A stretch of 64,000 nucleotides of DNA from an uncultured Leptolyngbyaceae cyanobacterium (lineage in GTDB: Bacteria; Cyanobacteriota; Cyanobacteriia; Leptolyngbyales; Leptolyngbyaceae). Within the stretch, counting starts at the first letter, position 1; each line of letters begins with the position of its first letter. Position numbers and translations under genes: made by a program. The notes below the pieces were generated by a model. That model saw only the letters and a program-made list of their open reading frames with translations. It was not told the DNA's origin and did not search any database. The DNA is taken from the NCBI GenBank assembly GCA_938023035.1, contig CALIDI010000024.1, positions 43,917 through 107,916 of the forward strand, read 5' to 3'. This document shows positions 8,653-18,485 of the stretch, piece by piece.

Positions 8653-9255
8653 CTAGATGGGGTAGGCTTGCACTTTGGTGTAGCGATAAGGCCCCATCAT
8701 TGCTCCCCAGAGGAGTTGCCCTGTCTCTGGGTCAATGCCTCGGTCATAGCTGAGGAAGTGGGTTGGATAGGCTTCAAACCCTAGGATGACCTGGCGAATT
8801 TTGCTCTCATAGCTGAAAAAGCATTGGGCTTGAGGGGGCGGGGTCGCGATAAAACCAGTAGGATGGGCTAGGCTTCCCTGGGGTTGAATGTCTAAGGTGC
8901 AGCCCGGGAGGAGTTCCAGGTCATCGAGCGTTAGCTTTTCCAGGAGTGCCGGGTTTTGTCCAGCTCCTTTCACCGCTTGGGGATTGTGAAAGGCATAGTA
9001 TTGCCCGCAAAGACTATCGGGCTGCTGGGGGGAATACTGCAAACGCAAAAGCCGCTGGCGATAGGGGTTGTCTGGCGTGTCGACATTGGCTTGCTCGGCA
9101 AATAGGGTAAGGCTGTCTGTGCGAAAGAACTGGGTGGGGCGGTGCCACAGTTTTAGGGGAACATACCAGACTGGCTCGGCGATAGCCTGGTCGCGATTAT
9201 GAAACTCGCCAGCCAGATAGTAGGCCAGGGTTAAAAGAGGTGCAGGCAAAGTCAT
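8653..9255 (-). CDS. cpcT: Phycobiliprotein chromophore lyase CpcT/CpeT family
   Basis: 200 aa from ATG 9255. The open frame runs further upstream, but the family begins near MTLPAPLLTLAYYLAGEF and the extension would cross the psb29 promoter. Diagnostic parts are YRQRLLRLQY, the LPGC motif, and YDRGIDPETGQLLWGAMMGPY at the C-terminus. CpcT attaches phycocyanobilin to the second cysteine of phycocyanin beta and phycoerythrocyanin beta; CpeT is the phycoerythrin version. I chose cpcT because nothing nearby suggests phycoerythrin. It is divergent from psb29 with an 84-nt gap that must hold both promoters. Confidence 0.85.
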   Translation of the reverse strand: MTLPAPLLTLAYYLAGEFHNRDQAIAEPVWYVPLKLWHRPTQFFRTDSLTLFAEQANVDTPDNPYRQRLLRLQYSPQQPDSLCGQYYAFHNPQAVKGAGQNPALLEKLTLDDLELLPGCTLDIQPQGSLAHPTGFIATPPPQAQCFFSYESKIRQVILGFEAYPTHFLSYDRGIDPETGQLLWGAMMGPYRYTKVQAYPI

Positions 9256-9339
9256 AGGCAGGAGAGTCAGGAATCCAAACTTGGCAAACGTCCCATCACA
9301 AGAGAAAATGAAGGATAGCTCAATTGCAACCGCATCACT

Positions 9340-10065
9340 GTGAACAACGTTCGTACTGTCTCTGATACTAAGCGTACCTTTTATACGCTCCACACGCGCC
9401 CGATTAATTCTATCTATCGCCGGGTCGTGGAAGAGCTGATGGTAGAGATGCATCTACTGTCAGTGAATGTTGATTTTCGTTATGACCCCTTTTATGCTCT
9501 GGGCGTTGTTACCTCATTTAACCGCTTTATGCAGGGTTATCGTCCGGAGAGCGATAAAGAGTCGATTTTTGATGCAATCTGTCGGGCCAATGAAGCCGAC
9601 CCTCAGCAATATCGTCAGGCCGCAGAACGGTTATTGCATCTGGCCAAAAGCATGAGTCCGCAGGCGTTGATTAGCTGGCTGGGGCAGAAGCATTTTGTGC
9701 CAGAATTTACTGATTTGCAGGATGCGGTTCGGGCGATCGCGACGAATCCCAAATTTAAGTACAGTCGCTTGTTTGCCATTGGCCTGTTTAGCCTGTTGGA
9801 ACTCTCTGATCCAGCGTTGGTTAAGGATGAGGCTCGTCGTACAGAGGCGCTCACCCAGATCTGCCAGGGTCTAAACTTACCCGAAGACAAGCTCAGTAAA
9901 GACCTAGAGCTTTACCTAAGTAATTTAGAGAAAATGGCCCAGGCCTTAATTGCCATGGAGGATGCGCTCAAAGCCGAACGCAAAAAGCGGGAAGAGCGGG
10001 AACAGGCGAAAGCGATCGCCCGTTCAACCAGCCAAACGGATACACCCGATGGCTTTAGTGCATAA
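9340..10065 (+). CDS. psb29: Photosystem II biogenesis protein Psb29/Thf1
   Basis: 241 aa starting with GTG 9340 ([22 protein letters not shown]). The N-terminal region is the strongly conserved Thf1 signature, including [17 protein letters not shown] and [16 protein letters not shown]. The C-terminus is a charged helix ([12 protein letters not shown]). Psb29/Thf1 supports PSII assembly and repair and acts with FtsH proteases at the thylakoid. Divergent from cpcT. Secure. Confidence 0.95.
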   Translation: MNNVRTVSDTKRTFYTLHTRPINSIYRRVVEELMVEMHLLSVNVDFRYDPFYALGVVTSFNRFMQGYRPESDKESIFDAICRANEADPQQYRQAAERLLHLAKSMSPQALISWLGQKHFVPEFTDLQDAVRAIATNPKFKYSRLFAIGLFSLLELSDPALVKDEARRTEALTQICQGLNLPEDKLSKDLELYLSNLEKMAQALIAMEDALKAERKKREEREQAKAIARSTSQTDTPDGFSA

Positions 10066-10188
10066 ATCCTTGAGCAGGAATTGGCGTTGAGAGCGGTCGG
10101 TTTAGAGCTGTTTGCCGCTCGATAGCCGCTTGATAAAGTGCACCATCTTTGCTAGAAACTCGCCCCAGCAGGAATTGAGTAATGCGTT

Positions 10189-11595
10189 ATGACAGAGCCA
10201 GCCGGTTTCCGTACAGAGACAGACTCCATGGGAGATCGCCCCATTCCTTATCATGCTTACTATGGTATTCAAACCCTGCGGGCCACGGAAAATTTCCCGA
10301 TTAGTGGGTTGCGCCCGTTACCGACTTATATCGATGCCTGTGTGCTCATCAAAAAGGCGACGGCGCTGACCAACGGTGAGTTAGGCTGCATTCCCCTAGA
10401 GATTAGTCAGGCCATTGTTGAGGCTGCCAACGAGGTGTTAGCCGGTCAGTTTCGGGATCAGTTTGTGGTGGATATTTACCAGGCAGGGGCGGGAACGTCT
10501 CATCACATGAATGTGAATGAGGTGCTGGCTAACCGCGCGTTGGAACTTCTGGGAGAGCCAAAGGGAAGTTACCACCGCATTAGCCCTAACGACCATGTTA
10601 ATTATGGCCAATCGACCAATGATGTGATTCCGACCGCTATTCGGATTGGCGGTTTGCTCGCGCTGGAGCGCACCCTTTACCCGGCTCTGACAGGGGCGAT
10701 CGCGGTTCTCAATGCCAAAGCTGATGAATTTCAAGACGTGATTCGTTCAGGGCGAACCCACCTGCAAGATGCGGTGCCTGTCCGGTTGGGAGAAAATTTT
10801 CGCGCCTGGGGACAAATTCTGACTGACCATCAGGGGCGCTTAAAATCTGCCGCTCAAGATTTAACCCTACTGGGCTTAGGTGGAAGCGCCGTCGGCACTG
10901 GGCTAAATACGCATCCTCGGTATCGAGAGCGGGTCGCTGAAGTGTTATCGGAACTGATTCAGCAACCCTTGCGTCCGGCACCTCACCTGATGGCGGCGAT
11001 GCAGAGCATGGCTCCCTTTGTGGCGGTTTCTGGGGCATTGCGTAATCTCGCTCAGGATTTAGCGAAGATTTCCCATGACCTACGCCTGCTGGATTCTGGT
11101 CCTAAAACCGGCTTCAAGGAAATTTCGCTACCGCCCGTGCAGCCAGGCTCATCCATTATGCCGGGTAAGTACAATCCAGTCATGGCGGAAATGACTGCGA
11201 TGGTCTGTTTTCAGGTGATGGGGTATGATGCGGCGATCGCGTTGGCGGCCCAGGCCGGCCAACTGGAGCTAAATGTGATGATGCCTTTGATAGCCTACGA
11301 TTTAATCCATAGCATTGAGATTTTGGGTAATTGTTTGGCAGCTCTGACTAACCAGTGCCTCCAGGGCATTGTTGCCAACCGCGATCGCTGTCTTGCCTAT
11401 GCCGAAGGCAGCCTAGCCCTGGTGACGGCACTTAACCCCCACATTGGCTACCTCAATGCCGCAGCCGTTGCTAAAGAATCCCTCGAGACAGGGAAGTCTC
11501 TAAGGGAGCTTGTCTTAGAAAAGGGACTGCTGACCGCCGAGCAATTAGCCAACGTGCTGAATTTGGAACAGATGAGCCAGCTTCCTAAAAATTAG
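10189..11595 (+). CDS. aspA: Aspartate ammonia-lyase
   Basis: 468 aa of the fumarase/aspartase superfamily. AYYGIQTLRATENFPIS, DQFVVDIYQAGAGTSHHMN, SPNDHVNYGQSTND and the signature loop GSSIMPGKYNPV are present. The C-terminal domain (NPHIGYLNAAAVAKESLETGKSLRELVLEKGLL) matches aspartase better than class II fumarase, although the signature loop has Gly where E. coli aspartase has Ala. It would interconvert L-aspartate with fumarate and ammonia. Short TTCCTAA tandem copies run over its stop codon. Confidence 0.83.
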   Translation: MTEPAGFRTETDSMGDRPIPYHAYYGIQTLRATENFPISGLRPLPTYIDACVLIKKATALTNGELGCIPLEISQAIVEAANEVLAGQFRDQFVVDIYQAGAGTSHHMNVNEVLANRALELLGEPKGSYHRISPNDHVNYGQSTNDVIPTAIRIGGLLALERTLYPALTGAIAVLNAKADEFQDVIRSGRTHLQDAVPVRLGENFRAWGQILTDHQGRLKSAAQDLTLLGLGGSAVGTGLNTHPRYRERVAEVLSELIQQPLRPAPHLMAAMQSMAPFVAVSGALRNLAQDLAKISHDLRLLDSGPKTGFKEISLPPVQPGSSIMPGKYNPVMAEMTAMVCFQVMGYDAAIALAAQAGQLELNVMMPLIAYDLIHSIEILGNCLAALTNQCLQGIVANRDRCLAYAEGSLALVTALNPHIGYLNAAAVAKESLETGKSLRELVLEKGLLTAEQLANVLNLEQMSQLPKN

Positions 11596-11628
11596 TTCCT
11601 AAGGATCAAATGTTCCTAAAGATCAAAT
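11595..11628. repeat. 17-nt tandem duplication at the aspA stop codon
   Basis: GTTCCTAAGGATCAAAT (11595-11611) is followed directly by GTTCCTAAAGATCAAAT (11612-11628). A third partial copy, TTCCTAAAAATTA, forms the last aspA codons. Confidence 0.85.
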
Positions 11629-11651
11629 AAAGAGCAAAAAGTGGCAATCGA

Positions 11652-12251
11652 TCAACCAGTGCCTTGCTTCATCGCATTAAGCAATGAGGTCAGAGCCGCA
11701 TCTTCGGATTGGTTGACTTTGTGATCAAGCATGGCAATGCTGACGGCCTTTGGTAGGGCGATCGCCGCCACATCGGGATCTAAGTCCTCCAGTAGACTGT
11801 CTAAATCTTGTGGAATTTTGAGCGCCGAACGAATTCCCAGTAGGGTTGTCTCATCTAACCCTAGGGGTTGTAACTGCGTGTAGACCTCTTCCCACTTTAC
11901 CGGCTGTCCAGGATTACCCGCCTGCAAGACATAGGCCAACAACCGTTGTAACTTGCTCTGCTGTTGTGGCGTCAAGTCTGCGAGCAAGGGCGTCTGGAGA
12001 TGGCCATTAGGAGTTTCTAAGTTTTTGACAATTTGCTGCCAGTCATGGTCATCGCAGGCTTCTGGCTTATCTACTATCAGAGAAATAGTAATTTTTCCAG
12101 AGCTAGCGTCAAGCTGCGTCACATGGGCACGCACTCCCAAAAAGCCTAACCATTGAGCCACCGTTGAAACCAACGTTGGCCGGGTGGCTTGACTCTTGGC
12201 CAGCAACCGCAGTTGAGTTTGAACCATAGGGCGAACAATCTGCGACAACAT
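11652..12251 (-). CDS. Conserved cyanobacterial protein of unknown function
   Basis: 199 aa, convergent with aspA. The N-terminus (LSQIVRPMVQTQLRLLAKSQ followed by LVSTVAQWLGFLG) looks amphipathic and membrane-proximal but has no true signal peptide. The rest is a mixed alpha/beta region with a C-terminal acidic helix. I do not recognise a named domain. Codon use and HIP1 content match the neighbours, so it is probably a real vertically inherited gene. Confidence 0.7.
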   Translation of the reverse strand: MLSQIVRPMVQTQLRLLAKSQATRPTLVSTVAQWLGFLGVRAHVTQLDASSGKITISLIVDKPEACDDHDWQQIVKNLETPNGHLQTPLLADLTPQQQSKLQRLLAYVLQAGNPGQPVKWEEVYTQLQPLGLDETTLLGIRSALKIPQDLDSLLEDLDPDVAAIALPKAVSIAMLDHKVNQSEDAALTSLLNAMKQGTG

Positions 12252-12484
12252 AGGGGGTTAAACCATTCCCACGATCAACTGCGTCTTTCAGAATAGCGAA
12301 TTTGCGCGCTAGAGTCTGTATCACCATTGCCCCATCCACTTATGGCCGCCTACCTGAGGACAGAGTGCAGAAGGTAGAACCCCTAGCTGGCGGCAGTGCT
12401 TCCACCCCCCTCTGACCCCTAATGGACTCAGCCCCCAGGCGATCGCAATGATCGCCCCAGCCGTCTGGAGATTACCTTGGGCCG

Positions 12485-12510
12485 GCCAGAGTCGCCGAAA
12501 CAACTCTGGC
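12485..12510. terminator. Hairpin downstream of the PhoD/phytase gene
   Basis: GCCAGAGT (12485-12492) pairs with ACTCTGGC (12503-12510), 8 bp with a 10-nt loop, starting 27 nt beyond the stop codon of the minus-strand gene. There is no T-run, so its role as terminator is uncertain. Confidence 0.35.
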
Positions 12511-12536
12511 ACCGGCAAGCCAGAGGCCCCCAACGC

Positions 12537-15500
12537 TTAGACAAACAAGCTGGCAGTGACCTGCTGGGGTTGCACCCATTTGAGGGTGGCAATTAGATCG
12601 CCACCCGCGCTCAGGCGCGTATCCCCACCGATACGGCGAATGGTCAGGTCTTCATATTTCAGCCCGCCAGAGAGACTGATCCGATCCTCAGCGCCAAAGC
12701 CAATGATAGTGGCATCACCTTCACCCTTGCCCAGAACAAAGGTATTTTGACCACTGCCCACGTGGATCGTGTCCTTGCCGATAGAGGTAATACGATTATT
12801 GCCACCCCCGGCGTAGATTGTATTTCTACCGGCTCCAGCGCTGATGACGTCATTGCCGGCACCGGCATAAATTAGGTCATTGCCGGCACCAGCGGTAATG
12901 ATGTTGCTCCCTTCCCCGGCATAGATGGTGTTGTTGCCATTCCCGGCATCAATGAAGTCGCTACCCGCTCCGCTGTAAATCAGGTCACGTCCAGCCCCAG
13001 CCAGAATTCGATTAATGCCTTCTCCGGCGTAAATGGTATTGTTGCCATTCCCGGCGGAAATAAAGTCGTTACCCGCTCCAGCATAGATGGTGTCGTTGCC
13101 ATCTAGCGTCCAAACCGTGTTATTGCCTTCCCCGGCGTAGATGGTGTCGTTGCCCCCCAGACCAAAGAAGGTTTCGCTGGCACTAGTGCCAAACAGGGTA
13201 TCATTCCGGCGGGTGCCGCGAATTTCAGCAAGTTTAGCATTGACCTCGAACTGGCTGACAATCCCAGGGGTGCGGTTGATGATCGCAGCGGGGTCGGCCA
13301 AGAGTTCTGCTTCGGAATAGGGGGCAATTCCGTAGGTGGTGACCCGCAGTTTCTGAGTGGTGGGGTCGATATCAAACTTTGTCCAGCCATAGGTATGGGT
13401 AGCGATGTAGTCACCCTGAAGGAGGGTGGCATCGATTTTGCCTTCGGCGATCGCCAGGTTGTGATTCAAGCCAATGGGGTCATAACCAAGGGGTTGCAGG
13501 GCATTGTCAATGATTTGTTTGATGAAGTCATCCTTGTCATTGGGCAAACTATCAGCATCATTGGCGACCGGCAAGGAATCGTAGAATGCCTTTTGCGCCG
13601 GGGTAAGGAGGCCAGCGGCAACGGCTAATTCGGCTACGGTCGGGCCAAAGGGCGCATCAAAGGCCAGGGAACCCGTTGTAATTTCAAAGGCGCTGGTCGC
13701 AATTTGCGGCCCAAAGGGACTGGTTTGGTAGGTCAGATTGTTGACCAGCGTACCGTGGATATCGGCGGCAATAAAGACAACATTCTGAATCCGATTTTCA
13801 TCAATGAATTTGAGGATTTCTGTCCGTTCTGCCGCGTAGCCCTCGAAGCGATCACTGGCCGCTAGTACACCGAGATTTTGAATCGGTTCAGGAACCACGA
13901 TAAACTTCCAGGTGACACCATTGCTCTCAGCATTGAGCAAGTCCTGCTTGAGATCTTCGAGCTGAACCCGCCCGAGAAGAGTACGGCTAGGGTCAAAGGA
14001 TTGGGTGAGGAAAGTCCCCACCTGTAGCGGGTTTGCCAGATTTGTGACAGCGGGTAGGCCCTCATCTCGGAAGGAACGGGCATCGAGAATAAAGGTGGCC
14101 GCATCACTACCATAGGTACTGTAACGGTACAGTTTGCGTTCTCCAGTGGTGCGAGGGTCGCCCGTATTGCCGTAAAACTCGTCTCTGAGGGGGTTGTACT
14201 CTTGAAAGACCTGCATCCCTGTCTCATAGAGAGGCGAGTCGTTAATGAACCCACGGCTCGCTCCGTAAAAGGCCTGTTCTGCCGCGGTGGCTCTAGATAG
14301 GTCTTTGCCGCCCTCAAAGTCGTTGGTGACTTCGTGATCGTCGATGGTTGCCAGAATCGCTGTAGCCGCCCGCAGGTCTTTCCAGGTATTCACCCCAAAG
14401 CGATCGCCATAGACCTCTGCATGCTTAGCGCGGAAATCATCCAGGGTCGTTGCCTGCACCTTGCGGCTGCCATCGGGGTTACGCACGGCATTCGAGGGAA
14501 AGTCGGCGTAAATCGTGTCACCCAACTCAATAAAGAAATTGAGATTGAAATCAGTCGCGTTGGCAATGCCCGGATAGGGAGCCAACTCACCCCGCCAGTC
14601 ACCAGTTGCCCCAAAGCTGAGACCGGCAAAGGTTCCGAGGGCGGCGGCGGTAGTAAAGCGACCCATTTCAATGGCACCGGCGGCATCGGTGACGCGATAG
14701 TAATAGGTCGTGTTGGGTTGAAGGTTACGGATCGGCACCTTCACAGGCAAACCTGCCACCGTCACTCGTGCCTCAACCTCATTCTCATCCGCTTCAAAGT
14801 TGGGGTCGGTGGAATACGCAATCTCAATGTTACCGACAAAATTGCTTTGAGCCAGTAAAACAGCTGTTGTTTGAGTGACATCGCCACTGGCGATCGCGGT
14901 AATCGATTGGGGTTGGGGTGTACGCGGATTGTAGCTGCTAGTGTCGATATTTAGTGGGTTGGCAAAGGCAGTCGCAATATTTTCCCAGGGTACAAATTTA
15001 AAGTTAGTGCTGATATTTTCTAACTCGCCATCATCCTCGACCAAAACGCGCGGCAGATTATCGCCATCCTGGGTAACAAACAAGCCATAGGGGAAGTTGG
15101 GGCCAAGGGGCACATTCAAGACATCCGCTCCATCAGACCCTTGCACACCATCGATACTGCCATTAGGGCCAACGGCAAAGCGTCCGAGGAAGTCATTGTT
15201 GCCCTCGCGGGAGTAAACCGCAAAGGTATTATCCCCCTGGCTGGAGGCCAGCAAGTAACCGGTGCCATCCGCACCGTAGTAGATGGTGAGACCTTCCACA
15301 TCATCAGTGAGGTTGCTGCCGCCAATCGCCTTGACCCGGTCAATCAGCCTACCCGTGCTGCCACCGTTGGGTTCTGCCTGGTATTTCCAGATGCCCACAT
15401 TTTCCTGGCCAATGTAGAGAAAGCCCGTTTCCTGATCCACGACCATCCCTTCAAGCTGGGGATTGGTTCTGGTCGGGGCACCTGCGGGAAGGGGCACTGT

Positions 15501-18485
15501 AAAGTTGCGCACCGGTTCGACGCCAATGGTGCCATTGCCCAGATCAAACAGTTCGAGTTGCACGACATCGCCCGTTTGCCGCCGGTTAACAAAGACAAAA
15601 GCATCATGGGTAACGGGGCTGCGATAGGTCGCAAGACCGTAGGCACTGCGACTAGAGGCCGAGTAAGGCGGCTCAAAAGGAGCCATCTGAAACAGGGTGC
15701 CTAGGTTGGGGTCGGTGATGTCGGTTAGGTAAGAGCCACGGCTAGCATCGGGATTGATTGCAAAAATCGCAATTTTGTCATTCCGACGATCGGTGGCGAT
15801 CGCCAGATCCATCGTTTCCCCACCCAGCTCAAAGCCATAGAGCAAATCCACATTGTTATAGCGGATCCGGCCAGGGTTAATCTCCTGCACCAGATTGCCG
15901 CCCAGATCGTAGACGCGCAAACCGCCATCCTTCACGGCGGTCACCACCAAGCTCTTGCTAGAGTCGGTGGGATGGAGGTAAATCGCCGGATCATCGGCAT
16001 CAGCCTGCTCTACCTCATCATCTAGGAGGGCGGGACGGGTTTCAACACGGGGGGTAACGGAGGGCAACTGTTCCAAATCTAGGGCCAAAATCTGAGTGAA
16101 TTGGGTTGGGTTAAAGTTGTTGTCGCTCACCAACACAATGGATTGGCGACCATCGGGCAGTTTTGGCCCAAAGGCAAGGCCCTCAATGTTATCAGTGCCT
16201 GTGGGCAGGTTGAGGGCATCCAGATTTAACAACAGCCGCTTCTGCACCGGTTGAATCGCCGCCCGCGCCGCCGGATCCAGGGCATTCAGTGAATCGATAA
16301 AGCTAATATCGGTTGCCCCCTGGGTGCTGATTTCGTAGATTTTGATGGTGTTGCCCGTATTGCCAGGAGTGCCGACAGCACCGACAGCAAAAGAGCGTTC
16401 TAGGGCCAGCATGGTGCCCCGGTCGTCCAGCGCCAACAAATCTACCAGGCCATTGGTGGCAAAGGCATTAGCGGGATTCGGCGGAAATGCCACCGGGTCA
16501 ACTTCGTAGAGGTATTCTTTTTCTGGCTGGCCATTGACTAGGTTGTACTGGATGATGCGGGCAGGGCTGCTGTTGCTGACCCCGGCGGCTGGGCCATCTT
16601 GAATCAGGGCGTTTTCTGTAGCAGTAAACAGAGTCTTTTGATTGGGGGTGAGGGTAAGACTCTCAAAAGCGAGGTTATTGCGTACCCCCGCGATCGCGCG
16701 ATCGCCCGCATCCACAACGCCATTACCATTAGTATCTTCAATTTGGGGGAGAAACTTTGCCGGAATCGGCAGAGAACGGATTTCTTGCCCAGTGACCCGG
16801 TCAAACTCCTTAATAAAAGGATTCGTGACCCGACTGGGGCCTAAATCAGGGCGCACTTCCCCCTCTGAAGAAATCAACAGGGTGCCGTTAGGGGTGAGCA
16901 CAATGTCTTCAGGATCTAGGCTGAGTCGAGGGAAGGTGTTGCCGCTAGGATCCTTCAGGGTAACAGCGCTCGTAAAGCTGACACTACTAGAGAGGTTTTG
17001 CAGATCCGCTGTGAACGTATAAAAACGGGCTGGCCCAACCTCCGAGCGATCGTCCGAAATCGAATAGTAAAGGTTCTGGCTGGCATCATAGACCACTCCC
17101 GACAGCCCTCCCAGCGGTGTGGTGACCCCATTCACTGTGCCAACCGGGCCAGCGGGGACAAACCCGGTAGGGAACGTGGTCTGACTCAGGAAAGTGGCCT
17201 CAGTAAGAGTTCGCCCCGCAGGGGTAGGGCCAAGGTGCACATCCACCAACACCGGGCGATGGTCAGAACTGGGGTAACCACCGGGCAGTGTCGGGTTAAA
17301 AGTCCCGACCAGAGGAAAGAGCGGATCCGTATTTAGCCCCCAAAATACCTGGGAACGAACAATCGGTAAATCGGCAGAGGGCAGCACGTAGTCAGCCCGC
17401 AGATTACCCGGTGTCGTATCGGCAAAGTCCGCCGTATCAAAGGCGGGATTACCCTTGTGGTTGAGGTTGGCACCACCTTGCAGGGCGGCTTGTTGAATGC
17501 CTCCCAAACTGGAAGGAATCGCGTTGGTATTGATATTGGGATTGAGCAGCAGTTGCCAGATGGCATTTTTGTAGCTGTCGCCGTCTCTGGGATCCGCATT
17601 TTGGTCGCCCATAATCACAAAACGAGAACCCGAGGTTAACCCACCGGCTCCACCGTTGTCATCGTAGATGTAGTCTCCTTGACCGGGGGTGACATAATCC
17701 GCCCAGAACCGAATTTCATCGTGGTTGCGCTTGCCATTGCGGTCTTCTGGGCCATCAAATACAGGCGGTGTGGGGTGGCTGACCAGGGCATGCACCACTT
17801 CGCCATCCACCTGGATCGGCACATCCCAATGGCTTTTGGAAGATAGCCGCAAAATTGCCTGCTTCTCAGGGGAGTAAAAGCCACCGAGATTCTCATTGAC
17901 TGGGGTGGCAGGATTATCGACTGTGGGGTCATTGGTCAGCAGGTTGCCTGGCATATCCTTCCAGAGAAAGGTTTGAAAGGTGCGGACATTGGCCGTATCG
18001 ATCGGGTATTTAGAGAGCAGCACCATGCCAAACTGTCCTGGAAAGGTGCCAAAGCCAAAGGCATCATCGCCATAGCCGGGTGCTCCAATCCCATTGCTGA
18101 TTTGGGTCACGGCCAACCCGTTATTGTTTAGGTCAAACCCGGTGGGGATTCCTGTATTGGAAGGTGCAATGTAGAAGTAGGGATACTCGACGGGAGTGGC
18201 ACCGTTTTGACTGATGGATAGGAAGTTTTGTTGAAATAACTCAACGGCTTTAGTGGGGTCGGCTTCAAAGTAGTCAAATTCGTTGATTAGCAGCACATCG
18301 GCATTGGTGCGCTGAATGATTTCGGCCACATTTTTGGCTTGCTGAATTCGGAGGGTTTGATTGGCATTCGCTCCAAAGCCGCGATTATCTGGGATGGCTG
18401 GGTTAGAGAGGTCATTGACCAGTTGGCCGTCGGCATTGCGGTTAAGGGAGGCATTAAACTGGGCGAAGCGAATGGTAGGAGACAT
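12537..18485 (-). CDS. Secreted multi-domain phosphatase: EEP + esterase-like phytase + 3-phytase + PhoD + RTX
   Basis: 1982 aa from ATG 18485; upstream in-frame residues (to 18734) do not belong to the domain. Domains in order: EEP endonuclease/exonuclease/phosphatase-like, 1-418 (NEFDYFEA, GDQNADPRDGDS, SSDHRPVLVDV); esterase-like activity of phytase, about 430-805; beta-propeller 3-phytase, about 815-1175 (DADDPAIYLHP, GFELGGETMDLAIATDRRND, LEGMVVDQETGFLYIGQE); short fibronectin-like linker, about 1190-1280; PhoD alkaline phosphatase, about 1285-1745 (Asp1296, Asp1323, IDDHE 1381-1385, ADIHG 1574-1578); RTX calcium repeats, about 1755-1915 (GNDTIYAGEGN type). There is no N-terminal signal peptide, as expected for type I secretion through the RTX tail. 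No secretion genes are in the window. Likely releases phosphate from organic phosphoesters outside the cell. Confidence 0.9.
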   Translation of the reverse strand: MSPTIRFAQFNASLNRNADGQLVNDLSNPAIPDNRGFGANANQTLRIQQAKNVAEIIQRTNADVLLINEFDYFEADPTKAVELFQQNFLSISQNGATPVEYPYFYIAPSNTGIPTGFDLNNNGLAVTQISNGIGAPGYGDDAFGFGTFPGQFGMVLLSKYPIDTANVRTFQTFLWKDMPGNLLTNDPTVDNPATPVNENLGGFYSPEKQAILRLSSKSHWDVPIQVDGEVVHALVSHPTPPVFDGPEDRNGKRNHDEIRFWADYVTPGQGDYIYDDNGGAGGLTSGSRFVIMGDQNADPRDGDSYKNAIWQLLLNPNINTNAIPSSLGGIQQAALQGGANLNHKGNPAFDTADFADTTPGNLRADYVLPSADLPIVRSQVFWGLNTDPLFPLVGTFNPTLPGGYPSSDHRPVLVDVHLGPTPAGRTLTEATFLSQTTFPTGFVPAGPVGTVNGVTTPLGGLSGVVYDASQNLYYSISDDRSEVGPARFYTFTADLQNLSSSVSFTSAVTLKDPSGNTFPRLSLDPEDIVLTPNGTLLISSEGEVRPDLGPSRVTNPFIKEFDRVTGQEIRSLPIPAKFLPQIEDTNGNGVVDAGDRAIAGVRNNLAFESLTLTPNQKTLFTATENALIQDGPAAGVSNSSPARIIQYNLVNGQPEKEYLYEVDPVAFPPNPANAFATNGLVDLLALDDRGTMLALERSFAVGAVGTPGNTGNTIKIYEISTQGATDISFIDSLNALDPAARAAIQPVQKRLLLNLDALNLPTGTDNIEGLAFGPKLPDGRQSIVLVSDNNFNPTQFTQILALDLEQLPSVTPRVETRPALLDDEVEQADADDPAIYLHPTDSSKSLVVTAVKDGGLRVYDLGGNLVQEINPGRIRYNNVDLLYGFELGGETMDLAIATDRRNDKIAIFAINPDASRGSYLTDITDPNLGTLFQMAPFEPPYSASSRSAYGLATYRSPVTHDAFVFVNRRQTGDVVQLELFDLGNGTIGVEPVRNFTVPLPAGAPTRTNPQLEGMVVDQETGFLYIGQENVGIWKYQAEPNGGSTGRLIDRVKAIGGSNLTDDVEGLTIYYGADGTGYLLASSQGDNTFAVYSREGNNDFLGRFAVGPNGSIDGVQGSDGADVLNVPLGPNFPYGLFVTQDGDNLPRVLVEDDGELENISTNFKFVPWENIATAFANPLNIDTSSYNPRTPQPQSITAIASGDVTQTTAVLLAQSNFVGNIEIAYSTDPNFEADENEVEARVTVAGLPVKVPIRNLQPNTTYYYRVTDAAGAIEMGRFTTAAALGTFAGLSFGATGDWRGELAPYPGIANATDFNLNFFIELGDTIYADFPSNAVRNPDGSRKVQATTLDDFRAKHAEVYGDRFGVNTWKDLRAATAILATIDDHEVTNDFEGGKDLSRATAAEQAFYGASRGFINDSPLYETGMQVFQEYNPLRDEFYGNTGDPRTTGERKLYRYSTYGSDAATFILDARSFRDEGLPAVTNLANPLQVGTFLTQSFDPSRTLLGRVQLEDLKQDLLNAESNGVTWKFIVVPEPIQNLGVLAASDRFEGYAAERTEILKFIDENRIQNVVFIAADIHGTLVNNLTYQTSPFGPQIATSAFEITTGSLAFDAPFGPTVAELAVAAGLLTPAQKAFYDSLPVANDADSLPNDKDDFIKQIIDNALQPLGYDPIGLNHNLAIAEGKIDATLLQGDYIATHTYGWTKFDIDPTTQKLRVTTYGIAPYSEAELLADPAAIINRTPGIVSQFEVNAKLAEIRGTRRNDTLFGTSASETFFGLGGNDTIYAGEGNNTVWTLDGNDTIYAGAGNDFISAGNGNNTIYAGEGINRILAGAGRDLIYSGAGSDFIDAGNGNNTIYAGEGSNIITAGAGNDLIYAGAGNDVISAGAGRNTIYAGGGNNRITSIGKDTIHVGSGQNTFVLGKGEGDATIIGFGAEDRISLSGGLKYEDLTIRRIGGDTRLSAGGDLIATLKWVQPQQVTASLFV
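12750..13200 (-). repeat. RTX nonapeptide-repeat coding array
   Basis: Part of the phosphatase gene in which 27-bp units encode repeats such as GNDTIYAGE, GNDFISAGN and GNNTIYAGE, about 16-17 consecutive units. The DNA units are similar enough to be recombination-prone. Confidence 0.85.

Noticed and set aside
9256..9453. N-terminal extension of cpcT by 66 residues
   Set aside because: It would overlap the divergent psb29 coding start; the CpcT family begins at ATG 9255.
10189..11595. Class II fumarase
   Set aside because: The signature loop with Gly is fumarase-like, but the N-terminal AYYGIQTLRATENF and the C-terminal domain match aspartase more closely.
12321..12533. TTG-started 70-codon minus-strand ORF after the phosphatase stop
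   Set aside because: It is the same frame read past the stop, has no ribosome-binding site and no recognisable family; the region also holds hairpins.
14334..14858. 174-codon open frame antisense to the PhoD domain
   Set aside because: It lies entirely opposite well-conserved PhoD coding sequence; shadow frame.
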